Shown: positions 16,601 through 25,565 of the stretch, in pieces
How the letters are laid out: every line of letters starts with the position of its first letter
Position numbering within the stretch: the first letter of the stretch is position 1
Origin: Dietzia sp. JS16-p6b
Lineage (GTDB): Bacteria; Actinomycetota; Actinomycetes; Mycobacteriales; Mycobacteriaceae
Direction of reading: 5' to 3'
Assembly: GCF_003052165.1 (NCBI RefSeq)
Contig: NZ_CP024869.1
Coordinates: 2,700,001 to 2,764,000 of the forward strand
Length of the DNA: 64,000 nt
Notes under the pieces: model-generated
Seen by the model: only the letters and a program-made list of their open reading frames with translations
What the model was told of the DNA's origin: nothing
Database searches by the model: none
Program-made: the position numbers and the translations under genes

Positions 16601-16723
16601 ACCGCGTTGCGTGTCACGAGTCGGCGCGTCGCCCGGTCAATACACTCGTCGGCGAACGCCACGCCCGAACTGGCTGACACCACGCCCGAACGTGCGGACG
16701 CGGTGCCCGACGGAAGGACCCTC

Positions 16724-17479
16724 GTGACCCCACCCCCCGAGATCGCGATCCGGGCGCGCGGCCTGCGCAAGACCTACACCCGCGGCCGGGTGCAGGTCAG
16801 GGCCCTCGACGGCGTGGACGTGACGGTGGAAAAGGGGCGGTGGACCGCGATCATGGGCCCCTCCGGCAGCGGCAAGTCCACGCTCATGCACTGCCTGGCC
16901 GGACTCGACTCCCCTGATCAGGGCACGGTGTCGATCGGGTCGACCGACATCACCCGCCTCGGCGACGCCGGTCGGACGCGCCTGCGACGGGCCAGGGTCG
17001 GGTTCGTGTTCCAGTCCTTCAACCTCGTCCCCTCCCTCTCGGTGCGCGAGAACATCGTCCTGCCCGTCCGGATGACGCTGCGCCGCCCGGACCGCGACCG
17101 GCTCGACTCCCTGGCGGGCGAGCTCGGTATCGGCGACCTGCTGCGTCGTCGCCCGCACGAACTCTCGGGCGGCCAGCAGCAGCGGGTGGCGATCGCCCGC
17201 GCACTGCTCCCCCGGCCCGACGTGGTCTTCGCCGACGAACCCACCGGCAACCTCGACTCCGAATCCGGGGAGGCGGTGCTCGGCCTGCTCGGTGCGTGCG
17301 CTCGGGAGAGCGGCCAGACCGTGGTCATGGTCACCCACGACACCCACGCCGCCGCCCACACGGACACGGCGTTGATCCTGGCCGACGGGCGGATCGCCGA
17401 CGAGGTCGGCTCCCCCACCCAGGACACCGTCGACGCCGCCATGCGCACGCTCGCCGGCCGGCGCGCGGCCACCGCGTGA
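16724..17479 (+). CDS. ABC transporter ATP-binding protein (MacB/LolD type)
   Basis: A 251-aa ATPase with Walker [10 protein letters not shown] (about 46-54), Q-loop [16 protein letters not shown], signature LSGGQQQR, Walker [15 protein letters not shown] and switch His VMVTHD. The sequence is typical of the class paired with FtsX/MacB-type permeases, which use ATP to move lipoproteins, peptides or drugs across the envelope instead of importing solutes. I chose the GTG at 16724 because GGAAGGA precedes it. Its stop overlaps the permease start (GTGA). Confidence 0.92.
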   Translation: MTPPPEIAIRARGLRKTYTRGRVQVRALDGVDVTVEKGRWTAIMGPSGSGKSTLMHCLAGLDSPDQGTVSIGSTDITRLGDAGRTRLRRARVGFVFQSFNLVPSLSVRENIVLPVRMTLRRPDRDRLDSLAGELGIGDLLRRRPHELSGGQQQRVAIARALLPRPDVVFADEPTGNLDSESGEAVLGLLGACARESGQTVVMVTHDTHAAAHTDTALILADGRIADEVGSPTQDTVDAAMRTLAGRRAATA

Positions 17480-20040
17480 ACCCCCGACTGATCCTGGGCC
17501 AGCTCCGCGCGAACGCGGTCCGCTACCTGGGCACGGTCCTGGCCATCGCCGTCGCGGTGGGCTTCGTCCTGGCCTCGGTGGGTGTCCTGCGCACGATCTC
17601 GGCCAGCGCGGACGCCACCTTCGGCCTGCGCTACGCGGGCACCTCGGTTCTCGTGCAGAACCTCGGCGACCGCACCTCCGCCGGTTCCGACGCGGGGCGC
17701 GCCGAGGCCGCGGAGGCGCAACGGCTCGGCCTGGAGGCCATCGCCTCCACTCCCGGGGTCCGGGCGGCCACGGTCGACACGCGATCGTACGTCCGGGTCC
17801 GTGTGGAGGGACGGGCCCAACAGATGACGACGGCGACGGCGCTGGCCCCCGACGACGACCTGCGATGGCAGAGGCTGGCCTCCGGCAGACTGCCCGACGG
17901 GCCCGGTGAGGTGGCCGTGCGCGCGGACTCTGATATCCCCCTGGGCGCGTCATTCGAGGTCCGGCCGCCCGGCGGCTCCGATCCCTCCCCCGTCACGGTG
18001 GTGGGCCTGTTCGACCTGTCGGGCCAGCCTGATCTCGAGGCCGCGTTCCCGCTGTACACCGTCGACGAACAGATCCAGCAGTGGTCCGCCTGGGGCGCCG
18101 GCGGAGACGTTCGCGTGGCCGGGGACGGCTCGGTGCCCGACCCCGTTCTCGCGGAACGGATAGCCGAACGCCTCTCCGCCCTCCCGGGGACCTCGGCCGT
18201 GGAGGTCTCCACCGGCGCCGCGGAGGCCGAGGCGCTCGCCGAGTCGTTCGTGGGGGGCCGCGACGTCTATACCCGGGCCCTGCTCGCCTTCACCGTCCTG
18301 GCCGTGGCGGTGGCCTCACTGGTGATCGCGACGACCTTCGCCGTGGTGTTCGCCGCCCGCGTCCGCGAGAGCGCGCTGCTGCGCTGCCTGGGCGCCTCGC
18401 GGCTGCAGCTGCGCCTGTCCGGGGCTGCCGAGGCACTGGTGGTGGCCGCCCTCGCCACCGGTCTCGGACTGGCCCTGGGCCGGACGGGGGTCTCGGCGGC
18501 CACGGGGCTGGCTCCGAGGCTCGGGGTGACGATCCCGCTCCAGGAGGTCACCGTGCCGCCCGGCGCGTACGCCCTCGCCGCCGCGGTCGGGCTCGGGGTC
18601 ACCCTGATCGCCGCCCTGCCGGCGTTGTGGCGGGCCACCGCGGGGAGTCCGCTCGAGGCCCTCCGACCGGCCGACGTCCGCCCCGACCCGTGGTGGCGTC
18701 GCCTCGCGATGGTCCTGGCGGGGTCCGCCGTCGCGGCCGCGGGCTGGACGGCGATGGGATCCGCGGTGGACTCGCGGTCGGTGGTCGAGGCCGGGGCGTG
18801 GGGCGTGCTCACGTTCCTCGGGGCACTGGCGGTCACGACCGGGGCCCTGCCCACCCTGCTCGGGGTCGTCGGCACGGTCGTCGGGCCGGCCCTCGGCCCC
18901 GTCGGCCTCCTCGCTGCCCGCAACACCGCGCGCAGCCCACGCCGCACGGCCGCCACCTCGGCCGCCGTACTGGTCGGGGTGACGCTCACCTCGACCATGG
19001 TCACCGGGATCGCCCTGCTGGGGCCCGCCATCGAGTCGCGGCTGGTCGACCGCGTCCCGTTGGACGTCGCCGTCACCTCACCCGACGGGATCCTGCCCGG
19101 CGCGCTGCCCGAGCGACTCGCGGGCATGGACGGGGTCGCGGAGTCCCTCGTCGTCGTCGACATGTACGCCCGCGACGACGAGGGCAGAAGGACGGTCCTG
19201 CGCGTGGCCGACCCGGCCGGGGTCGCGCAGGTGATGCGCCGGGAGATCACACTTCCCGGCCCTGGCGAGATCGTCCTGCCCGAGTCCTCTCCCGTGGCCG
19301 CGGGCGCAGGTGACGGGGACACCGTCCGGTTCCGGTTCTTCACCGACGACGACACGCGGGACCTGGTGGTCCGTCGCACCAGCGACCAGTGGGCCCTCGC
19401 CGCCCCGGGCAGTGTGCCCGACTGGCCCCTGCCGCGGTCGCCGGACGGAGCGCCCTGGCCGGAGGACCTGGAGGTACCCCGGGAGTTCGTGCCCCGCACC
19501 GAGCAGTGGCTCCGGATGGAGGACGGGTTGGAAGGCGAGCGACTCGAGACGGCGCTCGACCGGGTGCGGTCGGCGGTCGTGGAGGCCGGCCCCTCGCTGG
19601 CGGTCACCGAGACCTTCGCCTCGCGGGACCAGGTCGCGGGATCCGTCCGGACCGTCCTGACGTCCAGTGCCCTGCTGCTCGCGGTGGCGGTGGTGCTGGC
19701 CCTGGTGGGGGTGGTCAACACGCTCACGCTGTCGATCCGGGAACGGACGCGCGAGGTCGGCCTCCTCCGCGGCGTGGGCGTCACCCGGGCCGGCGTCTGG
19801 CGGATGCTCGTCCTGGAGACGGCACTGGTGGCGGCGAGCGCCTCGACTCTCGGAGTGCTCATCGGCACGGCGTTCGGCCGACTCGGCGCGGTCGCGATGG
19901 TGGGACCCGAGAACACCGGTAACATCGCACCGCCGGTGAGCGATCTGATCACCGTGGGGGTCGGCGGGGTCGCGGCCGCGGTTCTCGCCGCCTGCCTGGC
20001 CTCGATCGGGGCGGTACGGAGACAGGTGGCCGAGATCTGA
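17476..20040 (+). CDS. ABC transporter permease, FtsX/MacB-type with two FtsX domains
   Basis: An 854-aa membrane protein. It has an N-terminal TM segment, a large outside domain (about 45-265), three TM segments forming the first FtsX domain ([34 protein letters not shown]), more TM segments mid-protein, a second outside domain (about 530-720) and a final FtsX domain ([39 protein letters not shown]). It starts inside the ATPase stop codon, so the two are co-translated. The substrate is unknown; neighbouring secreted proteins and a lipoprotein hint at an envelope role. Confidence 0.92.
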   Translation: MNPRLILGQLRANAVRYLGTVLAIAVAVGFVLASVGVLRTISASADATFGLRYAGTSVLVQNLGDRTSAGSDAGRAEAAEAQRLGLEAIASTPGVRAATVDTRSYVRVRVEGRAQQMTTATALAPDDDLRWQRLASGRLPDGPGEVAVRADSDIPLGASFEVRPPGGSDPSPVTVVGLFDLSGQPDLEAAFPLYTVDEQIQQWSAWGAGGDVRVAGDGSVPDPVLAERIAERLSALPGTSAVEVSTGAAEAEALAESFVGGRDVYTRALLAFTVLAVAVASLVIATTFAVVFAARVRESALLRCLGASRLQLRLSGAAEALVVAALATGLGLALGRTGVSAATGLAPRLGVTIPLQEVTVPPGAYALAAAVGLGVTLIAALPALWRATAGSPLEALRPADVRPDPWWRRLAMVLAGSAVAAAGWTAMGSAVDSRSVVEAGAWGVLTFLGALAVTTGALPTLLGVVGTVVGPALGPVGLLAARNTARSPRRTAATSAAVLVGVTLTSTMVTGIALLGPAIESRLVDRVPLDVAVTSPDGILPGALPERLAGMDGVAESLVVVDMYARDDEGRRTVLRVADPAGVAQVMRREITLPGPGEIVLPESSPVAAGAGDGDTVRFRFFTDDDTRDLVVRRTSDQWALAAPGSVPDWPLPRSPDGAPWPEDLEVPREFVPRTEQWLRMEDGLEGERLETALDRVRSAVVEAGPSLAVTETFASRDQVAGSVRTVLTSSALLLAVAVVLALVGVVNTLTLSIRERTREVGLLRGVGVTRAGVWRMLVLETALVAASASTLGVLIGTAFGRLGAVAMVGPENTGNIAPPVSDLITVGVGGVAAAVLAACLASIGAVRRQVAEI

Positions 20041-20082
20041 CCGATGATGACGTGACGCACAGCCCCGACCGGTAGCCATCCT

Positions 20083-20088
20083 TTGACA
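20083..20088 (+). promoter_or_regulatory. TTGACA hexamer, possible -35
   Basis: A perfect TTGACA lies 20 nt before the lipoprotein gene start. The nearest TATCGT is only 12 nt further on, which is too close for a standard -10, so the promoter is uncertain. Confidence 0.3.
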
Positions 20089-20107
20089 GAACTGAGACAC
20101 TATCGTT

Positions 20108-20923
20108 ATGCGAACTCGGGTGCTCCTGACCGCCGGCGCGATCGCGCTGGTAGCCGCGTCGTGCGCACAGCCGGAACCGCAGGTTCTCTCCGAAGCCCCG
20201 CGATCCGCCTCTGCGACCGACCTCACCTCCGCGGCCGAATCGAGCGAGCGTGACACCCCGCCCGGCCGCTTCATCGCCCGGTGCGCCACCGAGGCCGACG
20301 GCGGCACACCGGGAATGACGGTGTTCACCGACGGCACGCAGAGTGTCACCGACCACTGCCTGAGCCGGTACTACATCGGTGTGCAACCCGCACCGGGGGC
20401 GCTGTACGTCGCCGACGACGAGACGGGCACCCACGCACCGCCCCGCCAGCCCGAGACGGGCACCACGGCCACCCAGTGGACTCCCGCCCAGCCGCGGACG
20501 GACGCCGGTGGGCAGGATCCGTGGTTCGACGACGACGACCCCACCACGGAACCGGCCGAGCCGACCGAGAGCGGTCCGGGCGAGCCCACCGAGGAGACCA
20601 CACCGGATGGGCCGACGACCCCGCCCGAGGGGACGACGCCGCCGACCACCCCGCCCACCAGCCCGCCCACCGGACCCGGGGAAACCGAGACCACGACCCC
20701 GGGCGCCGGTGAGACGACGGCCGCGAACCAGGTCGGCCAACCCACCACCGGATCCGACGAGCCGGCGCCGACCGCGGTGCCGACCGAGACCGAAACCGAC
20801 GCGGCCGCTCCCCCGCCGCCTCAGGCTTCCGGGTGGCCGCCGTTCGGATGGATGGGGTCACATGACCCGAACGGGTCATTCGGCTCGGAGTGGCTCCCCT
20901 CTCTGCCCGCTCCGGTCAGCTGA
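20108..20923 (+). CDS. Putative lipoprotein with Thr/Pro/Glu-rich region
   Basis: A 271-aa protein with a lipoprotein signal (RTRVLLTAGAIALVAASC, lipid Cys at about 19). A small domain at about 50-115 has two Cys (FIARCATEAD, VTDHCLSRYYIGV) that could pair, followed by a long Thr/Pro/Glu-rich tail (TTPPEGTTPPTTPPTSPPTG) that probably spans the wall. It lies 67 nt after the ABC permease gene and could be served by it, but it seems to have its own promoter. No known family recognised. Confidence 0.78.
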   Translation: MRTRVLLTAGAIALVAASCAQPEPQVLSEAPRSASATDLTSAAESSERDTPPGRFIARCATEADGGTPGMTVFTDGTQSVTDHCLSRYYIGVQPAPGALYVADDETGTHAPPRQPETGTTATQWTPAQPRTDAGGQDPWFDDDDPTTEPAEPTESGPGEPTEETTPDGPTTPPEGTTPPTTPPTSPPTGPGETETTTPGAGETTAANQVGQPTTGSDEPAPTAVPTETETDAAAPPPPQASGWPPFGWMGSHDPNGSFGSEWLPSLPAPVS

Positions 20924-20985
20924 ACGGCTGCCGGTCCGGATCTGAACGGCTGCCGGTCCATCGACTCGGGTCGGCCCGGTAGGGC

Positions 20986-21315
20986 TCAGGCCTCGTCCAT
21001 CCGACGTCGCAGGTCGTCCCGCTTGACGCGACGGTTGGCGTCCACAGCCGAGATGTCGGAGTTGATCTCCGCGCGCAGGCGCGTGAACAGGACCATCGAC
21101 AGCGGGAGCGCGATGACCACCGAGATGATCGCCGCGACGAGGACCGGCACGTCGACGCCCGCGAGACGGCCGATACCGATGACGATCAGGGTCAGTGCGA
21201 CGACCATCAGCAGCCTCAACACCGTGTAGAACATCATGTTGCGGGCCAGGCGGGCGCCGGGACTGGTTCCGGCGGGCGCCTGTGCCGGGATTGCTGACTC
21301 GTCTCGCTCGCTCAT
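20986..21315 (-). CDS. DUF4229 membrane protein
   Basis: A 109-aa protein with two hydrophobic spans (FYTVLRLLMVVALTLIVIGIGRL and VPVLVAAIISVVIALPLSMVLF) and a basic C-terminal tail with DANRRVKRDDLRRRMDEA. This matches the actinobacterial DUF4229 family, often encoded near menaquinone or cytochrome-assembly genes. The ATG at 21315 has TATCCT exactly 7 nt upstream, so it is probably leaderless. It is divergent from the 53-aa membrane protein. Confidence 0.85.
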   Translation of the reverse strand: MSERDESAIPAQAPAGTSPGARLARNMMFYTVLRLLMVVALTLIVIGIGRLAGVDVPVLVAAIISVVIALPLSMVLFTRLRAEINSDISAVDANRRVKRDDLRRRMDEA

Positions 21316-21354
21316 GACCCCCAGGATACGTATCGTGGTGGAAAGGAGGTTCGA

Positions 21355-21516
21355 GTGATCTGGCTGTTCGCACTCATCGGAGTGGTGACCGTGGCGATTC
21401 TGCTGTGGCGGGCCTTCGGGCCCGGTTCACGGCCGGCCCCGCCCCGCGTGATCGCCCCGGACGACGACCCTGATTTCCTTCGGGATCTGGACAGGCGTAA
21501 ACCCCTGGACCCCTGA
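21355..21516 (+). CDS. Small membrane protein, 53 aa
   Basis: A GTG start preceded by the near-perfect ribosome site AAAGGAGG 7 nt upstream. The product begins with one TM helix (IWLFALIGVVTVAILLWRAF), then a Pro-rich and acidic tail (RPAPPRVIAPDDDPDFLRDLDRRKP). Start strength and codon use support a real gene in spite of its size. It is divergent from the DUF4229 gene and convergent with the phosphatase gene, 7 nt away. The function is unknown. Confidence 0.75.
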   Translation: MIWLFALIGVVTVAILLWRAFGPGSRPAPPRVIAPDDDPDFLRDLDRRKPLDP

Positions 21517-21523
21517 CCGGGCA

Positions 21524-22051
21524 TCACCCCCGGCGGCCCAGGAGATCGACGATCGAGTCGACCGCGTGGCTGATCTGCGTCCCCGTCCGGTCGAAGACCT
21601 CCGGCTGGCGGCCGATCGGGTCCTCGATGTCCCACGCCGGATCGTCGGTGTCCACGCCGAGGCGGGCCCGCGACAGGCCCCGGAGCGTCAGAGCCCGGTC
21701 CGTGTCGGCCAGATGGGCCGCCTCCAGCAACGTGTAGGTCCTCTTCCACAGCAGCGGCGCCATCTCCTGGACGGCGTCGCGGTGGGCGCGCGTGGCGGTG
21801 AGGACCAGATCGTGACCCCCGAGCACTCGTGGCGACAGGAGCCGGGCGCCGAAACCCTCCGCGCTCCCGCCATACGCCTCGAGCACCCGGCGGGTCTCGG
21901 GGTGGATCTCCACGCCGTTGACCGCCCTCGTCCCGGCGGACTCCACCACCACGTCGAGACCCGCTCGGGCGGCGCGCGCGGCGAGCAGGCGCTCGGCCAG
22001 CGGTGACCGACACATGTTGCCGGTACAGACCGTCATCACCCGGATCGCCAT
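21524..22051 (-). CDS. Low-molecular-weight protein tyrosine phosphatase family
   Basis: A 175-aa protein with the CX5R active-site loop at the very N-terminus (VCTGNMCRSPLAERLL, Cys9, Arg15) and a later DP motif (AWDIEDPIGRQPEVF) matching the general acid of LMW-PTPs. It acts in the cytosol. Members dephosphorylate tyrosine, often on capsule or polysaccharide machinery; related thioredoxin-type arsenate reductases carry additional Cys not obvious here. rml genes about 1-8 kb away make a polysaccharide link possible but unproven. Confidence 0.9.
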   Translation of the reverse strand: MAIRVMTVCTGNMCRSPLAERLLAARAARAGLDVVVESAGTRAVNGVEIHPETRRVLEAYGGSAEGFGARLLSPRVLGGHDLVLTATRAHRDAVQEMAPLLWKRTYTLLEAAHLADTDRALTLRGLSRARLGVDTDDPAWDIEDPIGRQPEVFDRTGTQISHAVDSIVDLLGRRG

Positions 22052-22165
22052 GCCGCAGATCCTAGTAGGGCGCCGTCACACCCACGATCCACGAGGTCAT
22101 CGCACCGATCCCGGCGACCGCGAGCCGCCGGACGCGCCTGCCCGGCGTCTGCTCACCCCTCCGCC

Positions 22166-22942
22166 TCACTCCCCACGCCACTGCGGGGTGCGCTTGTCCA
22201 GGAACGCGGACATGCCCTCCTGGGCGTCGCATGTCATCGCGTTGGTGGCCATCGTCTCGGCCATCTCGCGGTACGCCTCGTCCTGGGGTAGATCGATCTG
22301 GCGGTAGAAGGCCTGCTTCCCGATCTCCAGCGTGAGCGGGCTGGCGACGGCGATCCGGGTGGCGAGCTCGTCCACACGGGCCCGGAGCCGGTCTGCGGGT
22401 ACCGCGGCGTTGACCAGGCCCCACTCGACCGCGGTGGCGGCGTCGATCGTCTCGCCGGTCAGGAGCATCTGGAGCGCGCGTTTGCGGCCGATGTTCCGCG
22501 AGACCGCCACCATGGGGGTCGAGCAGAACAGGCCGATCCTCACGCCCGGGGTGCCGAACCTCGCGGTGTCGACGGCCACGGCGAGGTCGCAGGTCGCCAC
22601 GAGCTGACACCCGGCGGCGATGGCGTGGCCCTGCACCTCCGCGATCACGGGCTGGCGGATGGCCTGGATCGACTCCATGAGCTCGACGCAGGTGTCGAAG
22701 ACCTCGCGCTCCTCGTCCAGGGTGCGGTTGATCATCTCGCCGATCTCGTGCCCGGCGGACAGCGCCGGGCCCGACCCCGTCACCACCACCACGCCGCACG
22801 ACGGGTCGTCACCGAGGTCGCGGATGGCGGCAGTGGCCTCGCGCATCATCCGCAACGACAGGGGGTTGCGGCGATCGGGCCGGTCGAGGGTCACGCGCGC
22901 GATCGGGCCGCTGCGCTCGACGAGGACGTACGGGGTGCTCAC
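22166..22942 (-). CDS. Enoyl-CoA hydratase/isomerase family protein
   Basis: A 258-aa crotonase-fold protein. It has LDRPDRRNPLSLRMMREA, an oxyanion loop in SGPALSAGHEIGEM, and VQGHAIAAGCQLVATCDLAVA. The catalytic area ARFGTPGVRIGLFCSTPMVAV has Gly-Leu-Phe where typical hydratases have a Glu, so it may be an isomerase-like or other variant. The GTG at 22942 was chosen from the family start and GGAGG upstream; a longer open frame upstream is not homologous. It probably acts on acyl-CoA, substrate unknown. Confidence 0.88.
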   Translation of the reverse strand: MSTPYVLVERSGPIARVTLDRPDRRNPLSLRMMREATAAIRDLGDDPSCGVVVVTGSGPALSAGHEIGEMINRTLDEEREVFDTCVELMESIQAIRQPVIAEVQGHAIAAGCQLVATCDLAVAVDTARFGTPGVRIGLFCSTPMVAVSRNIGRKRALQMLLTGETIDAATAVEWGLVNAAVPADRLRARVDELATRIAVASPLTLEIGKQAFYRQIDLPQDEAYREMAETMATNAMTCDAQEGMSAFLDKRTPQWRGE

Positions 22943-23076
22943 TGGGGCCTCCGGGAGGGACGACGAGTGCGTGTCACCCGGTTCTACCCCGCCGGACGGG
23001 TCCGTGGCGCGGGAGTGGGGACCGACGCCCCCGATGGAGGTCGGGACCGCGGCACCCCTGGGCCGCCTCGCCGGGA

Positions 23077-23211
23077 CTACCGGGCCGCGGCCGGGTGCTC
23101 CCCGTCGCACCACTTCTCGACGGGCACGGCCGCCTTGACCTGGTCGACGTGCTGACCGCAGCCGTCCCAGGTGGTCTTGCCGCAGATGGAACAGGTGACC
23201 GGATAACACAT
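23077..23211 (-). CDS. 44-aa cysteine-rich, probably metal-binding protein
   Basis: The protein begins MCYPVTCSICGKTTWDGCGQ and has Cys at 2, 7, 10, 18 and 35 with His at 21 and 39, including CSIC. It resembles a widespread family of tiny CxxC proteins of unknown role. The ATG follows GAAGGAGG at ideal spacing, which strongly supports translation. A perfect ATACCC-CCTA-GGGTAT palindrome, like copper-sensing CsoR/RicR operators, lies 46 nt upstream. A role in holding copper or zinc is inference from the Cys content and that operator. Confidence 0.85.
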   Translation of the reverse strand: MCYPVTCSICGKTTWDGCGQHVDQVKAAVPVEKWCDGEHPAAAR

Positions 23212-23257
23212 GGCGTCCTCCTTCACGGGGATTCTCGACCCGACAGGGCGTCGTTCG

Positions 23258-23273
23258 ATACCCCCTAGGGTAT
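23258..23273 (-). promoter_or_regulatory. CsoR/RicR-like palindrome
   Basis: ATACCC-CCTA-GGGTAT is a perfect inverted repeat with 6-bp arms. CsoR-family operators share TACCC...GGGTA arms. It lies between the rmlC stop and the 44-aa gene, overlapping a TACCCT hexamer that could be the -10 for the small gene. Confidence 0.55.
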
Positions 23274-23274
23274 G

Positions 23275-23958
23275 TCAATCCGCGTTCGGGCGCCACTCCT
23301 CGTCCACCCGCGCGGTGGCCTCCCGCAGGCGTTCCACGTGCGCCTCACAGTCCTCCCACCGCGGCAGGCGCCCGGCGGCCGCGGCGTCGAGCAGACTCGG
23401 CGCGTCTCGGTCCTTTCCGCTCATCACGTGCGTGATCGGGGTGCCGTCGAGCGCCACGGAGGGCCAGTCGACGGCGAGGTGGGGATCGAAGGCGTCCACC
23501 CCGTGCTCGGCGCCCGGTCGCCAGCCCTCCGAGCACAGGTACATCACCGTGGACTGCGGCTCGAGGGAGAGGAATCCGTGCGCCACGCCCTCGGGGACGT
23601 ACACCGCACGCTGGTCCTCCGAGTCGAGGATGACCCCGGACCACTCCCCGAAGGTCGGCGAACCCACCCGCACGTCCACCACCACGTCGAACACCGTGCC
23701 GGACGGGCACATCACGTACTTCGCCTGGCCGGGCGGCACCTCGGCGTAGTGCAGGCCGCGCAGGACCCCCTCGCCCGAGACCGACACGTTGACCTGCGCG
23801 AGGTCGAAGCGGTGCCCTGTCAGGCGGCGGAAGGCCGCGTCGGTGAACGCCTCGTGGAAGACCCCGCGGTCATCGGAGATCCGGCGGGGGGTGATCTCCC
23901 ACGCCCCCGTCACGCTCAACTCGCGAAGCTGCACCGGCGGTCCCGCCTTCCTGTCCAC
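23275..23958 (-). CDS. rmlC: RmlC, dTDP-4-dehydrorhamnose 3,5-epimerase
   Basis: A cupin-fold epimerase making dTDP-L-lyxo-4-hexulose in dTDP-rhamnose synthesis; rhamnose links arabinogalactan to peptidoglycan in this group. The 227-aa protein has DDRGVFHEAF, the catalytic His in GVLRGLHY (about 70), GTVFDVVVDVRVGSPTFGEW and VYVPEGVAHGFLSL. It is slightly longer than the usual 180-205 aa at the C-terminus. The GTG start at 23958 follows AGGAG. It is separated from rmlBAD by about 4 kb. Confidence 0.93.
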   Translation of the reverse strand: MDRKAGPPVQLRELSVTGAWEITPRRISDDRGVFHEAFTDAAFRRLTGHRFDLAQVNVSVSGEGVLRGLHYAEVPPGQAKYVMCPSGTVFDVVVDVRVGSPTFGEWSGVILDSEDQRAVYVPEGVAHGFLSLEPQSTVMYLCSEGWRPGAEHGVDAFDPHLAVDWPSVALDGTPITHVMSGKDRDAPSLLDAAAAGRLPRWEDCEAHVERLREATARVDEEWRPNAD

Positions 23959-24011
23959 CCGACTCCTGACCTGCCCACCCTAGCGGGGCCCGCCGCGTCC
24001 GCCGGAGGCCG

Positions 24012-24563
24012 TCAACCCCGCATGGCGCCGACGATCTGTCCGGCCGTCCACTCGCCGATCATCAGGCAGTCCATCGCCGAGTCGTGCAGACCCGCGTCCT
24101 CGCGCCACCCGGTCACGACGAACTGGAAGACGTAGGTCGCCTCGTCGTCGCTCCATCCCACGATCAGGCTCGAGGTGGCCATCTCGCCGGGCTCGGCGGT
24201 GTAGGTCCCGCGGACGAAGCGGTAGACGCTGCGCACCGCGCCGGCGTCCTCGTCGCCCTCTCCCGCGACCTCCTCCAGCAGTGTCCAGTCGGCGAGCACC
24301 TCCGCGGTGGCCACGATCATCGTCACCGCGTCGTCGGTGGACATGGCGGGCGCGACGCGGGCACAGGTGGCCACGGCGTTGGGCGAGAACCCGTCGCGGT
24401 GCGCTCCCGGATCGACGTAGATCACGGCCGACGGCTCCGGCGACTCGATCCGCTGCCACGGCGCGTTGTCCACCCAGGTCAACGGTTGCGCCGCGACCGC
24501 CATCGGGGGGCTCGCCTCGAGCGAGCGGCCCGTCGAGGCACAGAACTCCTGTATCGAGGCCAT
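24012..24563 (-). CDS. LpqN/LpqT-like protein of unknown function
   Basis: A 183-aa protein whose core (APWQRIESPEPSAVIYVDPGAH, GFSPNAVATCARV, DEATYVFQFVVTG) recalls the mycobacterial LpqN/LpqT family, but it has no signal peptide or lipobox, so it is presumably cytosolic or its start is wrong. The start at 24563 lies 1 nt after the stop of the SDR gene upstream in the same operon. The family assignment is by pattern only. Partner and role are unknown. Confidence 0.6.
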   Translation of the reverse strand: MASIQEFCASTGRSLEASPPMAVAAQPLTWVDNAPWQRIESPEPSAVIYVDPGAHRDGFSPNAVATCARVAPAMSTDDAVTMIVATAEVLADWTLLEEVAGEGDEDAGAVRSVYRFVRGTYTAEPGEMATSSLIVGWSDDEATYVFQFVVTGWREDAGLHDSAMDCLMIGEWTAGQIVGAMRG

Positions 24564-24564
24564 G

Positions 24565-25371
24565 TCAGCCCTGCAATCCCGCGCCGACGATGTGCGCCCC
24601 GCCGTCCACGACGATCGTCTGCCCGGTGATCCAGTGGGCGTCGTCGGAGAGCAGGAACGACACGGGGCCGGCGATGTCGTCGGGGACCCCCAGCCGGCCC
24701 GCGGGCAACGCGGCGGACATCTGCTCCTCGCGGCCGGAGTAGAGCGCCTCGGCGAAGCGGGTCTTGACCACGCCCGGCGCGACGGCGTTGACGCGGACCG
24801 CCGGGCCGACCTCCACCGCCAGTTCCTGCGTCAGTCGCATCACCAGCGCCTTGGTGGCGCCGTACCACCCGATCCCCGGCGAGGGCGCCAGGCCCGCGAT
24901 CGAGGCCACGTTGACCACCGCCCCGCCCCGCTCCTCGAGCCCCGAGTGATAGACCTTCTGCGTCCACGCCAACGTGCCCAGCGCATTGACTTCGGTGATC
25001 TTGCGAGCGGCCGCCAGGTCCACGTCGATTGTCCGACCGAACACCGGGTTGATGCCGGTGTTGTTGACCAGCAGGTCCACGGGCCCGAAGGTCTGCTCGG
25101 CCCGGGCCACCACCTCGCGCTGGTGGTCCTCGTCGTCGGACTTGCCCGCGACCGCGAGCACCCGTTCCGGGGCACCCAACTCGGCGACCGCCTCGTCGAG
25201 CCCCTCCTGCCCGCGGGCGGTGATCACCACGGACGCCCCCTCGGACAGCAGGCGCCGCGCGATCCCCAGGCCGATCCCCCGGCTGGCGCCGGTGACGAGG
25301 GCCGTCCTCCCGGCGAAGCGGTCGGGCACGACGGGGCCGGTACGGGGGGCGGGAAGGGGGGAAGGGCTCAC
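24565..25371 (-). CDS. SDR-family oxidoreductase (FabG-like)
   Basis: A 268-aa short-chain dehydrogenase with the NAD(P) motif TGASRGIGLGIA (about 28-39), NNTG at the nucleotide-binding strand, active-site Ser in VNVASIAGLAP and Tyr-Lys in GWYGATKALV, and a C-terminal GQTIVVDGG. It reduces or oxidises a carbonyl or alcohol; the substrate is not evident. It is followed after 1 nt by the LpqN-like gene. A divergent DUF2236 gene lies 194 nt away. Confidence 0.9.
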   Translation of the reverse strand: MSPSPLPAPRTGPVVPDRFAGRTALVTGASRGIGLGIARRLLSEGASVVITARGQEGLDEAVAELGAPERVLAVAGKSDDEDHQREVVARAEQTFGPVDLLVNNTGINPVFGRTIDVDLAAARKITEVNALGTLAWTQKVYHSGLEERGGAVVNVASIAGLAPSPGIGWYGATKALVMRLTQELAVEVGPAVRVNAVAPGVVKTRFAEALYSGREEQMSAALPAGRLGVPDDIAGPVSFLLSDDAHWITGQTIVVDGGAHIVGAGLQG

Positions 25372-25565
25372 GTGTCGTCTCCTGGTGCGGTTCGGGGCTC
25401 TCGGGCGTGCACTGCCAGCCTAGAGGCCGTGTCCCCGCCCTACGATCACGGGATTTTCTCAGCCCGCCCCCAGGGAATACCGGCCGACAGGCGGGACGGG
25501 AGTTACAGTCTTCGTCAGGACTCAACCGGCCGTCACACACGGCGCAACTACCCCAGGGCGTGCCC

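Noticed and set aside
20083-20106. Full -35/-10 promoter for the lipoprotein gene
   Set aside because: TTGACA and TATCGT are only 12 nt apart and the start site would fall inside the gene; only the -35-like hexamer is recorded.
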